From Okapia johnstoni (Eukaryota > Chordata > Mammalia > Artiodactyla > Giraffidae): a DNA stretch of 64,000 nucleotides. This document shows positions 55,291 to 64,000 of the stretch, piece after piece. The notes beneath the pieces were generated by a model. It saw only the letters and a program-made list of their open reading frames with translations. It did not search any database and was not told the DNA's origin. Numbering within the stretch: the first letter of the stretch is position 1; every line of letters starts with the position of its first letter. The stretch covers positions 33,386,001-33,450,000 of the forward strand of contig CM044320.1 in NCBI GenBank assembly GCA_024291935.2. The letters run 5' to 3'. The translations under genes were made by a program, and so were the position numbers.

Positions 55291-56034
55291 GAGTTCAGTT
55301 CAGTTCAGTCGCTCAGTCGTGTCCAACACTTTGTGACCCCATGAATTGCAGCACGCCAGGCCTCTCTGTCCATCACCAACTCCCGGAGTCTACCCAAACC
55401 CATGTCCATCGAGTCAGGGATGCCATCCAACCATCTCATCCTCTGTTGTCCCCTTCTCCTCCTGCTCCCAATCCTACCCAGCATCAGGGTCTTTTCCAAT
55501 GAGTCAACTCTTCGCATGAGGTGGCCAAAGTATTGGAGTTTCAGCTTCAACATCAGTCCTTCCAATCCTTCCAGGATTGATCTCCTTTAGGATGGATTGA
55601 TTGGATCTCCTTGCAGTCCAAGGGACTCTCAAGAGTCTTCTCCAACACCACAGTTCAAAAGCACCAATTCTGCGGCGCTCAGCTTTCTTCACCGTCCAAC
55701 TCTCACATCCATACATGACCACTGGAAAAACCATAGCCTTGAGTAGATGGACTTTTGCTGGCAAAGTAATGCCTCTGCTTTTAAATATGCTATTTAGGTT
55801 GGCCATAACCTTCCTTCCAAGGGGTAAGCGTCTTTTAATTTCATGGCTCCAATCACCATCAGCAGTGATTTTGGAGCCCCCAAAAATAAAGTCTGACACT
55901 GTTTCCACTGTTTCCCCATCTATTTCCCATGAAGTGATGGGACCAGATGCCATGATCTTAGTTTTCTGAACATTGAGCTTTAAGCCAACTTTGTCATTCT
56001 CTTCCTTCACTTTCATCAAGAGGCTCTTTAGCAA
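55291..56034 (-). mobile_element. BovB 3' part, antisense
   Basis: About 740 bp, from the 3' end TTCAGTTCAGTTCAGTCGC to AAGAGGCTCTTTAGC. A minus-strand frame of 176 codons (56034-55504) is open and carries the C-terminal RT-protein region with MASGPITSWEIDG, YGCESWTVKKAE and ELWCWRRLLRV. The catalytic YADD part is absent, so the copy is inert. It is relatively little diverged. Confidence 0.9.
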
Positions 56035-56035
56035 G

Positions 56036-56484
56036 GTTGAAATAAATATTGGGGGAAAGAAGTATGTAAATTAGTGGGTTAATTGTTGATTTAATAAGTG
56101 ACAGAAATTGGCTTCTCAGTTTTGTAGGAGAACAAAAATCAACTGACTTCCCTCAGATTTAAATGTATTGATTTATTAGTTCCCCAAAGTACTGATTCAC
56201 TGTGGCTCTTAGGTTTATGGTTCTTAGTATGAGATAGAAAGATAATCCCCAGTGTAGTTTAAAAAGGAAAAAAAAGGAAAAAGATGAGTTGGCAGTTTTG
56301 CAAGGATTTTACTTAATCTGCTGAACACTTTAAAGGGTGATTAAAGGAAGAACCACAAGGATCATAGATGAGCCTGGAAAAATATTACAACTGAGCTTGA
56401 GGAGAAACAAAGTCACACTTGAAGAAAGGCAAAAACAGAAGTGACACATGTAATCTCTTAAATGCTAAGATGGCACACTTACAC
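56036..56484. other. Intergenic sequence, no feature recognised
   Basis: Purine-rich toward 56250-56450. Nothing recognised. Confidence 0.4.
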
Positions 56485-56504
56485 ATTTAAAAAATTGAGG
56501 TATC

Positions 56505-56749
56505 GTTGATTTGGGCTTCCTTGGTCACTCAGTGGTAAAGAAACTGCCTGCCACTGCCAAAGATGAAGATGAGAGTTAGATCCCTGGGTCAGGAAGATTC
56601 CCTGCAGGAGGAAATGGCAACCCACTCCAGTACTCTTGCCCAGGAAATCCCATGGACATAGGAACCTTGCAGGCTACAGTCCACGGGGCTGCAAAGGGTC
56701 AGACATGACTGTTCATGGATGCGTGCACACACACATATACAGTTGATTT
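56505..56749 (+). mobile_element. Bov-tA SINE with exact 8-bp target duplication in L1
   Basis: SINE 56513-56741 (GGGCTTCCTTGGTCACTCAG head, CACACACATATACA tail) flanked by GTTGATTT at 56505-56512 and 56742-56749. It interrupts the L1 3' UTR, so it is younger than the L1. Confidence 0.88.
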
Positions 56750-57182
56750 ACAATGTCATGTTAATTTTTGCTTTTGTTTTTTTACAGCAAAGTGATTCAA
56801 TTATAAATATATATGTGCACATTCTTTTTTTTAAATATTCTTTTCCATTATGGTTTATTACAGGATATTGAAGATAATTCCCTGTGTTATACAGTAGGAC
56901 CTTGTTGTTTATCCATGCTCTATATATTAATAATAGCTTACATTGTTAATCTCAACCTCCCACTCCATTCCTCCCCCAAACCCCTCCCCCTTGGCAACCA
57001 CCAGTCTGTTCTCTATGTCTGTGATTCTGTTTCTTAGATAGGTTCATTTGTGTCATATTTTAGATTCCACATATACATGATATCATACTGTATTTGGCTT
57101 TCTCTTTCTGACTTCACTTAGTATGATAATCTCTAGTTGCATTATTTCATTATTTTTTATGACTGAGTTGTATTCCACTATG

Positions 57183-57413
57183 GGGCTTCCCAGGTGACGC
57201 TAGTGGTAAAGAACCCACCTGCCAATGTACATAGACATAATAAACACAGATTCGATCCCTGGATCAGGAAGAGTCCCTGGAGGAGGGCACGGCAACCCAC
57301 TCCAGTATTCTTGCCTAGATAATCCCATGGACAAAGGAGCCTGGCAGGCTGCAGTCCACAGAGTTGCACAGAGTTGGACACGACTGAAGCGACTTAGCAC
57401 ACACCTATGCAGT
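57183..57413 (+). mobile_element. Bov-tA SINE inside L1
   Basis: GGGCTTCCCAGGTGACGC to GACTGAAGCGACTTAGCAC. The flanks TTCCACTATG and TTCCATTGTA look like a diverged target duplication or the L1 sequence repeated. Confidence 0.87.
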
Positions 57414-58641
57414 GTTCCATTGTATATATGTATTACATCTTTATCCATTCATCTGCTGACAGACATTTAGCTTGTTTCTATATCTTGGCTATTGTGAATA
57501 GTGCTACTATGAACATAGAGGTGCGTGTATCTATTTGAATTATAGTTTTGTCTGGTTATATGCCCAGGAGTGGGATTGCTGGATCATATGGTGATTTTAT
57601 TTTCCGTTTTCTGAGCTACCTCCATACTATTTTCCATTGTGTCTGCACCAACTTATATTCCCACCAATACGGTAGGAAGTTTCCCTTTTTCCCACACCCT
57701 CTCCAGCATTTATTTGTAGACTTTTTAATCATGGCCATTCTAACCAATGTGAGGTGATACCTCATTGTAGTTTTGCTATGCATTTCTCTAGTACTTAGTG
57801 ATGTTAAGCAACTTTTCATGTGTCTATTGGCCATCTGTATTTCTTCTTTGGAGAAATGTCTATTTAGGTTTTCTGCTCACTTTCTGATTGGGTTTTTTTT
57901 GTTGTTTTTGAGTTGCATGAGCTGTTTGTATATTCTGGAAATTAAGCCCTTGTTGTTGGCATCACTTGCAAATATTTTCTCCCATTCTGTAGGTAATCTT
58001 TTTGCTTTGTTTATTGTTTCCTTTGTGGTGCAAAAACTTGTAAGTTTGATTATATCCCATTTGTTTATTATTGTTTTATTTCTATTGCCTTGGGAGATTG
58101 ACCTAAGAAAACACTAGTACAATTTATATCAGAGAATGTTTTGCCTATGATTTCTTCCAGGAGTTTTATGATGTCATCTATTATGTTTAGGTCTTTAAGC
58201 CATTTTAATTTTTGTGTATGGTGTAAGGGTGTGTTCTAACTTCATTGATTTACATGCCACTGTCCAACTTTCCCAAAACCACTTGCTGAGGAGACTGTCT
58301 TTTCTCCATTGTGTATTCTTGCCTCCTTTGTCAAAGATTAATTGGCTGTAGGTGTGTGGGCTTATTTCTGGGCTCTCTATACTCTTCCATAAGATACTAT
58401 ATTTTTCTCTCTGATTTTTGGAAAATGTATTCAATTAAGTAATCATCTATCTTGTCTCATAATTAGTACCTTAAAACTTTTTATTTCTGTTATTTTGTAA
58501 ATTGAAGTAATTAAAATTATTTTATTCACAGAAAATCTGCTTCAGTTCTCAAATTTAGTGTAATAAGTTGTTTTAAAAATTTGATTATAAAAAATAAACC
58601 AACATTAAACATTAATTATCCACAACTAATGTAGGTATTCA

Positions 58642-58855
58642 TGGGCTTCCTTGGTGGTTCAGATGGTGGAGAATCGCCTGCAATGTGGGAAACCTGGGTT
58701 CGATCCCTGGGTTGGGAAGATCCCCTGGAGGAGGGCATGGCAACCCACTCCAGTATTCTTGCCTGGAGAATCCCCATAGACAGAGGAGCCTGCTGAGCTA
58801 TAGTCCATGGGGTGGCAAATAATCAGACACGACTGAGCGACTAAGCACATGTACA
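58642..58855 (+). mobile_element. Bov-tA SINE
   Basis: GGGCTTCCTTGGTGGTTCAG, GGTTCGATCCCTGGGTTGG, and GACACGACTGAGCGACTAAG. Close to consensus. Confidence 0.9.
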
Positions 58856-59117
58856 ATGTAAGAAGAAAGTGAGAACAAATGACTAAAATATCCAAGTTAA
58901 TAAGTGCAAGATTGTTTAAAATACCTTTTAGTGTCTTAAGTTATTTAAAGGCAGTGGGATTTAAGAAATCATACTAAATTTGACGTTTATGGAAGTTGTG
59001 ATTGTATCTAATTAGAGGAATTCAATGCATTTTGCCATTTATTTTTAGAGATTCCCATGGAGAGAAAATAAATTTCCACAATTAATCTATATTCTTATGA
59101 TTAATTTTTAGTTTTTT

Positions 59118-59250
59118 TGGAGAAGGGAATGGCAACCCACTTCAGTATTCTTGCCTGGAAAATTCCATGGGCAGAGGAGCCTGGCGGGCTACAGTCTATG
59201 TGGTCGCAAAGAGTCGGACATGACTGAGCAACTCACACACACACATTTTA
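59118..59250 (+). mobile_element. Truncated Bov-tA SINE with (CA)n tail
   Basis: GGAGAAGGGAATGGCAACCC to GACATGACTGAGCAACTC, then CACACACACACA. The tRNA-like head is missing. Confidence 0.86.
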
Positions 59251-59425
59251 TTCAAAAGTAATTAATAGCCTTGAAGATAATTTAGAAGATCCAGACTTTG
59301 AAAAAAAAAAGAGAAAATAGAAGCCATTCATCATTTCATCACCTAAAAATAACCACTATGAACATTTTGGTGTCTATCTGTTTAGGCTTTTTTTAGCCTT
59401 GTTATTTGGTACCTATTGTTTCAAT

Positions 59426-59746
59426 AAAAAAATAGAATCAGGACTTCCCTGGTGGTACAGTGAATAAGAATCAGCCTGCCAATGCAGGGGACAGAAGTTC
59501 AGTCTCTGGTCTGGGAAAATTCCACATGCCATGGGACAATTAAGCCTGTGTGCCACAACTACTGAGCCCATGTGCCACAACTACTGAAGCCCGCTCACCC
59601 TAGAGCCTGTGCTCTGCAAGAAGAGAAGCCACTGAGAGTAGAAACCCACATGCCACAATGAAGAGTAGACCCTGCTCACAGCAACGAAGACCTGGTGCAA
59701 CCAAAAATAAAAAGATAACAAATAAGTAATGAAAAAAATAGAATCA
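59426..59746 (+). mobile_element. CHR-type SINE with exact 15-bp target duplication
   Basis: Long-form CHR at 59441-59731 flanked by AAAAAAATAGAATCA at 59426-59440 and 59732-59746. Head GGACTTCCCTGGTGGTACAG, end CAACCAAAAATAAAAAG. Confidence 0.92.
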
Positions 59747-59749
59747 TAT

Positions 59750-60198
59750 ACATACTATTTTCATGTAACCTGCTTTTTTTCACTTAAACATATTGAACAT
59801 AAATTTGTACTTCATTTTACAAATTATGTATTATCTTGATATCTTCATTTATTGTTGGACATCTAGTTTGTTTATAACCAGTGATAAGGATACTTATTAG
59901 ATTTGTTTATAATATAATAGACATTAAAAATTACTAACAATTTCTTCCAGTGGATTTATGGGATAAAAATACTTTTTTATGTTGTGGATAATTAATGTTT
60001 AATGTTGGTTTATTTTATATAATCAAAAGATTTTAGAGAGAAAAAGTCAGGTTTAGACGTTGTTAGATAAAATTCTATTTAACAACATTCATATAGTTCT
60101 TACTGCCTACTATTCTGAATACTTTAAGTAGATAAAATCATTGACTCCTCCTCATAATGCTTTGCGGTACATAATATAGCTATCCCCATTTTATAAAT
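59750..60198. other. Old antisense L1-like or unassigned sequence
   Basis: AT-rich; strings such as ATTGTTGGACATCTAGTTTG resemble the reversed L1 3' region. Not firm enough to set borders. Confidence 0.4.
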
Positions 60199-60199
60199 C

Positions 60200-60477
60200 A
60201 GAGAAGGCAATGGCACCCCACTCCAGTACTCTTGCCTGGAAAATCCCATGGACGGAGGAGCCTGGTAGGCTGTAGTCCATGGGGTCGCGAAGAGTCGGAC
60301 ACGACTGAGCAACTTCACTTTCACTTTTCACTTTCATGCATTGGAGAAGGAAATGGCAACCTACTCCAGTGTTCTTGCCTGGAGAATCCCAGGGACGGGG
60401 GAGCCTGGTGGGCTGCCGTCTATGGGGTCGCACAGAGTCGGACACCACTGAAACAGCTTAGCAGCAGCAGCAGCAGT
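60200..60477 (+). mobile_element. Bov-A2 SINE with CAG tail
   Basis: Dimer: GAGAAGGCAATGGCACCCC, second monomer from about 60344, and a tail of five CAG triplets. It appears inserted within a MIR, whose text continues at 60481. Confidence 0.9.
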
Positions 60478-60480
60478 CTT

Positions 60481-60597
60481 TAATAAATGGGAAAAAGAGG
60501 CACAGAGAACTTAGTCAACTTGCCCAGTGTTACACAGGTAGTAAGTGGTAGAGCTAGTGTAGCATTAGGATTCATGCTCTTAGCCCTTCCCTTACAA
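60481..60597 (-). mobile_element. MIR SINE, antisense
   Basis: GAGGCACAGAGAACTTAGTC, CTTGCCCAGTGTTACACAG and TAAGTGGTAGAGCTAG, the reversed MIR core. CCCCATTTTATAAAT at 60186, left of the Bov-A2, is probably the other part. Confidence 0.75.
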
Positions 60598-60599
60598 GG

Positions 60600-61722
60600 A
60601 TTAGCCCTGCTGTCATTTTCCTGGGTTATCTGAGGAACGGGATTTAAGGTGTTAATTGAACAGCATAGAGGTATCCAAGAAGGAGAATTTGGTGAGCACG
60701 GAGAAGATTCTGGGAAGGGAGTGAATCTTAGCCAATCTTTTTGAAAAGAAAGGAATCTAGAACTTCTTAGATCAGAAATAGAAGCCAGGCATCAATTATT
60801 CTGTTAAGACCAAAAATGGCAAACCTTACCTGAAGAAATCTGTATCGTCCTCTCTTCAAATTTTTGTGAGTTTTAAAATGTAGCTTCCCAAAACACAATT
60901 ATTATGCAGAATGTAATTTTTTTCCTCCTTCCTTTTACCATTTTTCTGTGAAGTAAATAGAGTTAATAAAATTTACTTACGGAGAAAAGATTTTTAAACC
61001 GCATTTACAGATATGGGCTCTCTTAAAGTGCCCCAATATGTTGCTATCTCGTGTTTAATATAATTAATTCTAGGAAATTCTGTTCTCGTAGAGAAATGAC
61101 GACATAATACTGCTTGTTTACCATCCAAGTTAGTGAATATAAAGATTAATTGGAAAGAAGACTATTCTAAAAGCAACCTTTAAACAGGCAACTTAAACAA
61201 GCAAAAGACATGGCTTACTGTGACAGTAAAACATCTTGGGAGCGACTAAAGAAATGCTCCAGGAACAGAACTCTTCAGAAGTCTCTGGGACAGTGTGGAA
61301 GGCAAATTTAGCAAGAGAGATTAACTGTTCTGAGGAAGAACAAAGGCCCTTCTGATCCTCAGTGAGGTTGCCCTTCTATGGGGAAGTTTGCAAAGCTCCT
61401 TGTTTTTACTGTCACAGGGCCTGGAGTCCTCAGTGATGTTTAAAACTGTTGGTGCAACATGTAAAATTTAATTCTAACAAGTGAATCAGCCCAGTCAGTG
61501 GTGAGGTAGGAGAAACAGAGGAATTCAACCAGGCCATGGAATAAAAAGAGAGGGAGCACACACAGAATAAATGACTAATAAGAGTAAGACTTATCACAAT
61601 TTATCACATTGCATCTCATCACATCATATGGTATTTTAAAGCTAGTTCAGACCACTTACACTAAATCAGAGATAACTATAGGAAAATTAAATTTGCTGAA
61701 CTGAAAACATTCTTTTGCTGGA
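60600..61722. other. Longest repeat-free intergenic stretch in the right half
   Basis: More than 1.1 kb with no recognised transposon and no gene-like open frame. It could contain a conserved non-coding element, which would need cross-species alignment to see. Confidence 0.4.
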
Positions 61723-61726
61723 CTCC

Positions 61727-61928
61727 AAAGTTGATCAGTCGTGTCTGACTCTTTGCACCTCCATGAACTATAGGTCACCTGACTCCTCTGCCCATGGGAT
61801 TCTCTAGGCAAGAATATTGGAATGGGTAGCTATTCCCTTCTCCAGGGGATCTTCCTGACCCAGGCTTTGAACCTGGGTCTCCTGCATTGCAGGCAGATTC
61901 TTTATCTTCTAAGCCACCAGGGAGGTTT
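61727..61928 (-). mobile_element. Bov-tA SINE, antisense
   Basis: TTGATCAGTCGTGTCTGACTC to TTCTAAGCCACCAGGGAGG, near full length. Confidence 0.88.
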
Positions 61929-62091
61929 GATTCTCCACTGCACAATTGCAAAGGGGTAGAGTCTAGATAGGACCAGAGAAGGTTCTATCAGAAACTTATC
62001 TCTCAAGATAGTTTTTTCCCTCACCCATCACACAGGGCAGTAAGCTTAATGGAAGAAATCAGACTCTTCCTACATAGTCTAAAAGTGACAA

Positions 62092-62387
62092 CAAAGGTCA
62101 GCTGCTGCTGCTGCTAAGTCGCTTCAGTCGTGTCCGACTCGGTGCGACCCCAGAGACGGCAGCCCACCAGGCTCCGCCGTCCCTGGGATTCTCCAGGCAA
62201 GAATACTGGAGTGGGTTGCCATTTCCTTCTCCAGTGCATGAAAGGGAAAAGTGGAAGTGAAGTCGCTCAGTCGTGTCCGACTCTTAGAGACCCCATGGAC
62301 TGCAGCCTACCAGGCTCCCCCGTCCATGGGATTTTCCAGGCAAGAGTACTGGAGTGGGGTGCCATTGCCTTCTCCAAAGGTCAGCTG
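62092..62387 (-). mobile_element. Bov-A2 SINE, antisense, with exact target duplication
   Basis: Reversed dimer beginning with CTG triplets and ending GTGCCATTGCCTTCTC. CAAAGGTCAGCTG occurs at 62092-62104 and 62375-62387; the last bases may overlap the CTG tail. Low divergence. Confidence 0.9.
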
Positions 62388-62421
62388 GATAACTTTAAAT
62401 GAATCAGACTTAAACTTGATC

Positions 62422-62860
62422 AGTTCAGTTCAGTTCATTCGCTCGGTTGTGTCTGATTCTTTGTGACCCCATGGACTTCTGCATGCCAGGCTTCTCTGTC
62501 CATCACCAACTCTAGGAGCTTGCTGAAACTCATGTCCGTCAAGTCGGTGATGCCATCCCACCATCTCATCCTTTGTCATTCCCTTCTCCTCCTGCCTTCA
62601 ATCTTTCCCAGCATCAGGGTCCTTTCCAATGAGTCAGTTCTTCAGTCTTCTCCAACACCACAGTTCAAAGGCATCAATTCTTTGGCACTCAGCTTTCTTT
62701 ATGGTCCAACTCTCACATCCATACATGACTACTGGAAAAACCATGGCTTTGACTAGATGAATCTTTGTCAGCAAAGTAATGTCTCTGCTTTTTAATATGA
62801 TGTCTAGGTTTGTCATAGCTTTTCTTCCAAGGAGCAAGCATCTTTTAATTTCATGGCGTC
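62422..62860 (-). mobile_element. BovB 3' part, antisense, with internal deletion
   Basis: CAGTTCAGTTCAGTTCATTC to TCTTTTAATTTCATGGCG. At about 62641 the text jumps from GAGTCAGTTCTT to CAGTCTTCTCCAACACC, losing roughly 150 bp compared with the copies at 13590 and 25973. Confidence 0.85.
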
Positions 62861-62861
62861 T

Positions 62862-63390
62862 TTTTAAACTTGAGCAGTGTAACATAAATGGGCCAAGAGA
62901 TATAGTTTGATTACATAGTAAACAAGACAAAGAGCTGAACTTGGAGATTCTGTGGGACTGTTGTTGCTTGGTTGCCTTATTGAGGATTCTCTCTCTAAAT
63001 TCTAGACAGTTAAAGCAAGTTATTCTGAACATTGACCTAGATTTATTCTAGAAGTGGCCTCAAAACTACAGAAAACTCTGAGAACTGACAAGCGGAAATC
63101 AAGATATGGAAAGATACTCAAGAAACAGCTCCAAGCAAATATTTTCAAAGGTGCTGTTACTTTTTTTTTTCAAAAAGTAAAATTATCCTTTTCTCAATTA
63201 CCCAATCATTCAGCTATTATTTATTGTGTTACTAAGTCCTAAGAGCATCCAGGCATAAGTGAGGCAGATCCCCACTTCATGGTCCTTAGAGTCCACTGGG
63301 GGAAGCTGATTCTGTCAGAGACATGACATTCCTCTGTGATCATTTTTGTCATGTAGGGCTTCGGTGCTGACTTCTACTTTTAACTAGCAT
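62862..63390. other. Intergenic sequence, no feature recognised
   Basis: No coding or repeat feature. T run at 63161-63170. Confidence 0.4.
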
Positions 63391-63392
63391 GC

Positions 63393-63612
63393 ACGCATGC
63401 ATGCTAAGTCACTTCAGTCATGTCTGACTGTTTGTGACCCTATGGACTGTAGCCCCCCAGGCTCCTCTGTCCATGGGATTTTCCAGGAAAGAATACTGGA
63501 GTAGGTTGCCATTTCCTCCTGCAGAGGATCTTCCCAACCCAAGGATCCAACCTGCATCTCCTGATCCCCTGCATCGGCAGGTAGATTCTTTTACTACTAG
63601 CGCCACCTTTTT
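63393..63612 (-). mobile_element. Bov-tA SINE, antisense
   Basis: Preceded by GCATGCACGCATGCATGC, a short self-complementary tract. TAAGTCACTTCAGTCATGTC to CTACTAGCGCCACC. Confidence 0.88.
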
Positions 63613-63729
63613 AACTTAGGCTTTCAGTAACTGATGGACTTGGAGACAGCAGAATACAGCAGCAACTACCATTTATTACTACTTACTATTAATAGATGCC
63701 TTACATCTGTAATCTCATTTAAATCCTGA

Positions 63730-63946
63730 CGGTGAAAGTGAAAGTGAAGTTGCTCAGTCATGTCCAACTCTTTGCAACCATGGACTATAACCTACCAGGC
63801 TCCTCTGTCCATGGAATTTTCCAGGCTAGAGTACTGGAGTGGGTTGCTGTTTCCTTCTCCAGAGGATCTTCCCGACCCAGGGATCAAACCTGGGTCTCCC
63901 GAATTGCAGGCCGACGCTTTATTATCTAAGCCAGCAGGGAAGCAAT
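63730..63946 (-). mobile_element. Bov-tA SINE, antisense, with BovA linker
   Basis: Starts with the GTGAAAGTGAAAGTGAAG linker typical of Bov-A2 left ends, then TTGCTCAGTCATGTCC to CTAAGCCAGCAGGGAAGC. It looks like a chimera of a Bov-A2-type start and a Bov-tA head. Confidence 0.85.
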
Positions 63947-64000
63947 CCTGACAATAGACAGGCCTGAAGTAGCCCATAGAGGCCCTTGGGAAAATAGAAA

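Larger units (their letters stand above)
56485..58440 (-). mobile_element. L1 LINE 3' part, antisense, split by two SINEs
   Basis: Reversed L1 from the 3' UTR (left) into ORF2 (right). On the minus strand 58434-58195 carries [19 protein letters not shown], and 57834-57616 carries [14 protein letters not shown] with [12 protein letters not shown], both typical of the ORF2 C-terminal region. Stops separate these blocks. Bov-tA copies at 56513-56741 and 57183-57413 are inserted. The 5' part of L1 is missing beyond 58440. Confidence 0.87.

Noticed and set aside
58642..58720. tRNA-like head considered as a tRNA gene
   Set aside because: The A/B-box-like text belongs to the tRNA-derived part of Bov-tA SINEs. 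It cannot fold as a complete tRNA with an acceptor stem, and the same text occurs in more than twenty copies.
33400..64000. Exons of the next genes in the human order (C12orf71, STK38L)
   Set aside because: I compared the open frames with what I remember of these proteins and saw no match. They probably lie beyond the right edge.

Overview
The window is nuclear DNA of a ruminant mammal, probably cattle or a close relative. It is crowded with BovB LINEs and with tRNA-derived and BovB-derived SINEs (Bov-tA and Bov-A2 types), a combination typical of pecoran ruminants. Older mammal-wide repeats (MIR, L2, L1M, MER5 and MER20-type hAT elements) lie between them. Genes are sparse, spliced and surrounded by long non-coding stretches. 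Repeat family names come from recognised consensus features held in memory, not from a database run.

Two protein-coding genes can be supported, arranged divergently. On the minus strand, five coding exons (18584 down to 2802) encode residues 1-230 of TM7SF3, a seven-transmembrane protein of about 570 residues in human. They carry the signal peptide and the extracellular or luminal N-terminal region; the membrane segments lie beyond the left edge. On the plus strand, four coding exons (26716 to 32819) encode a complete 144-residue MED21, a Mediator middle-module subunit. All visible splice junctions are GT-AG, every phase matches its neighbour, and no stop interrupts either frame. The neighbour pair matches the human 12p11 order as I remember it.

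Layout: 1-18500 holds TM7SF3 exons 1-5 and their repeat-rich introns. 18500-19000 is the TM7SF3 CpG-island promoter. 19000-26560 is an 8.1 kb intergenic stretch (start codon to start codon) filled with SINE, L1, L2, MER20 and BovB copies. 26560-27000 is the compact MED21 promoter and GC-rich first-intron start, with an antisense BovB 3' fragment ending about 180 bp upstream of the start codon. 26758-31339 is MED21 intron 1, which holds a BovB 5' part. 33000-64000 is downstream intergenic DNA in which I found no further exon. It contains a 2.5 kb antisense BovB, a minus-strand L1 split by SINEs, a sense L1, a hAT element with exact 8-bp target duplications inside an old LTR, and many SINEs, several with exact target-site duplications.

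The two genes are not functionally coupled as far as the sequence shows. MED21 acts in RNA polymerase II transcription, and TM7SF3 is a membrane protein linked in the literature to stress survival. I found no undescribed biological system. The interesting material is the transposon layering, the BovB next to the MED21 promoter, one foldback SINE and a few stretches I could not classify.
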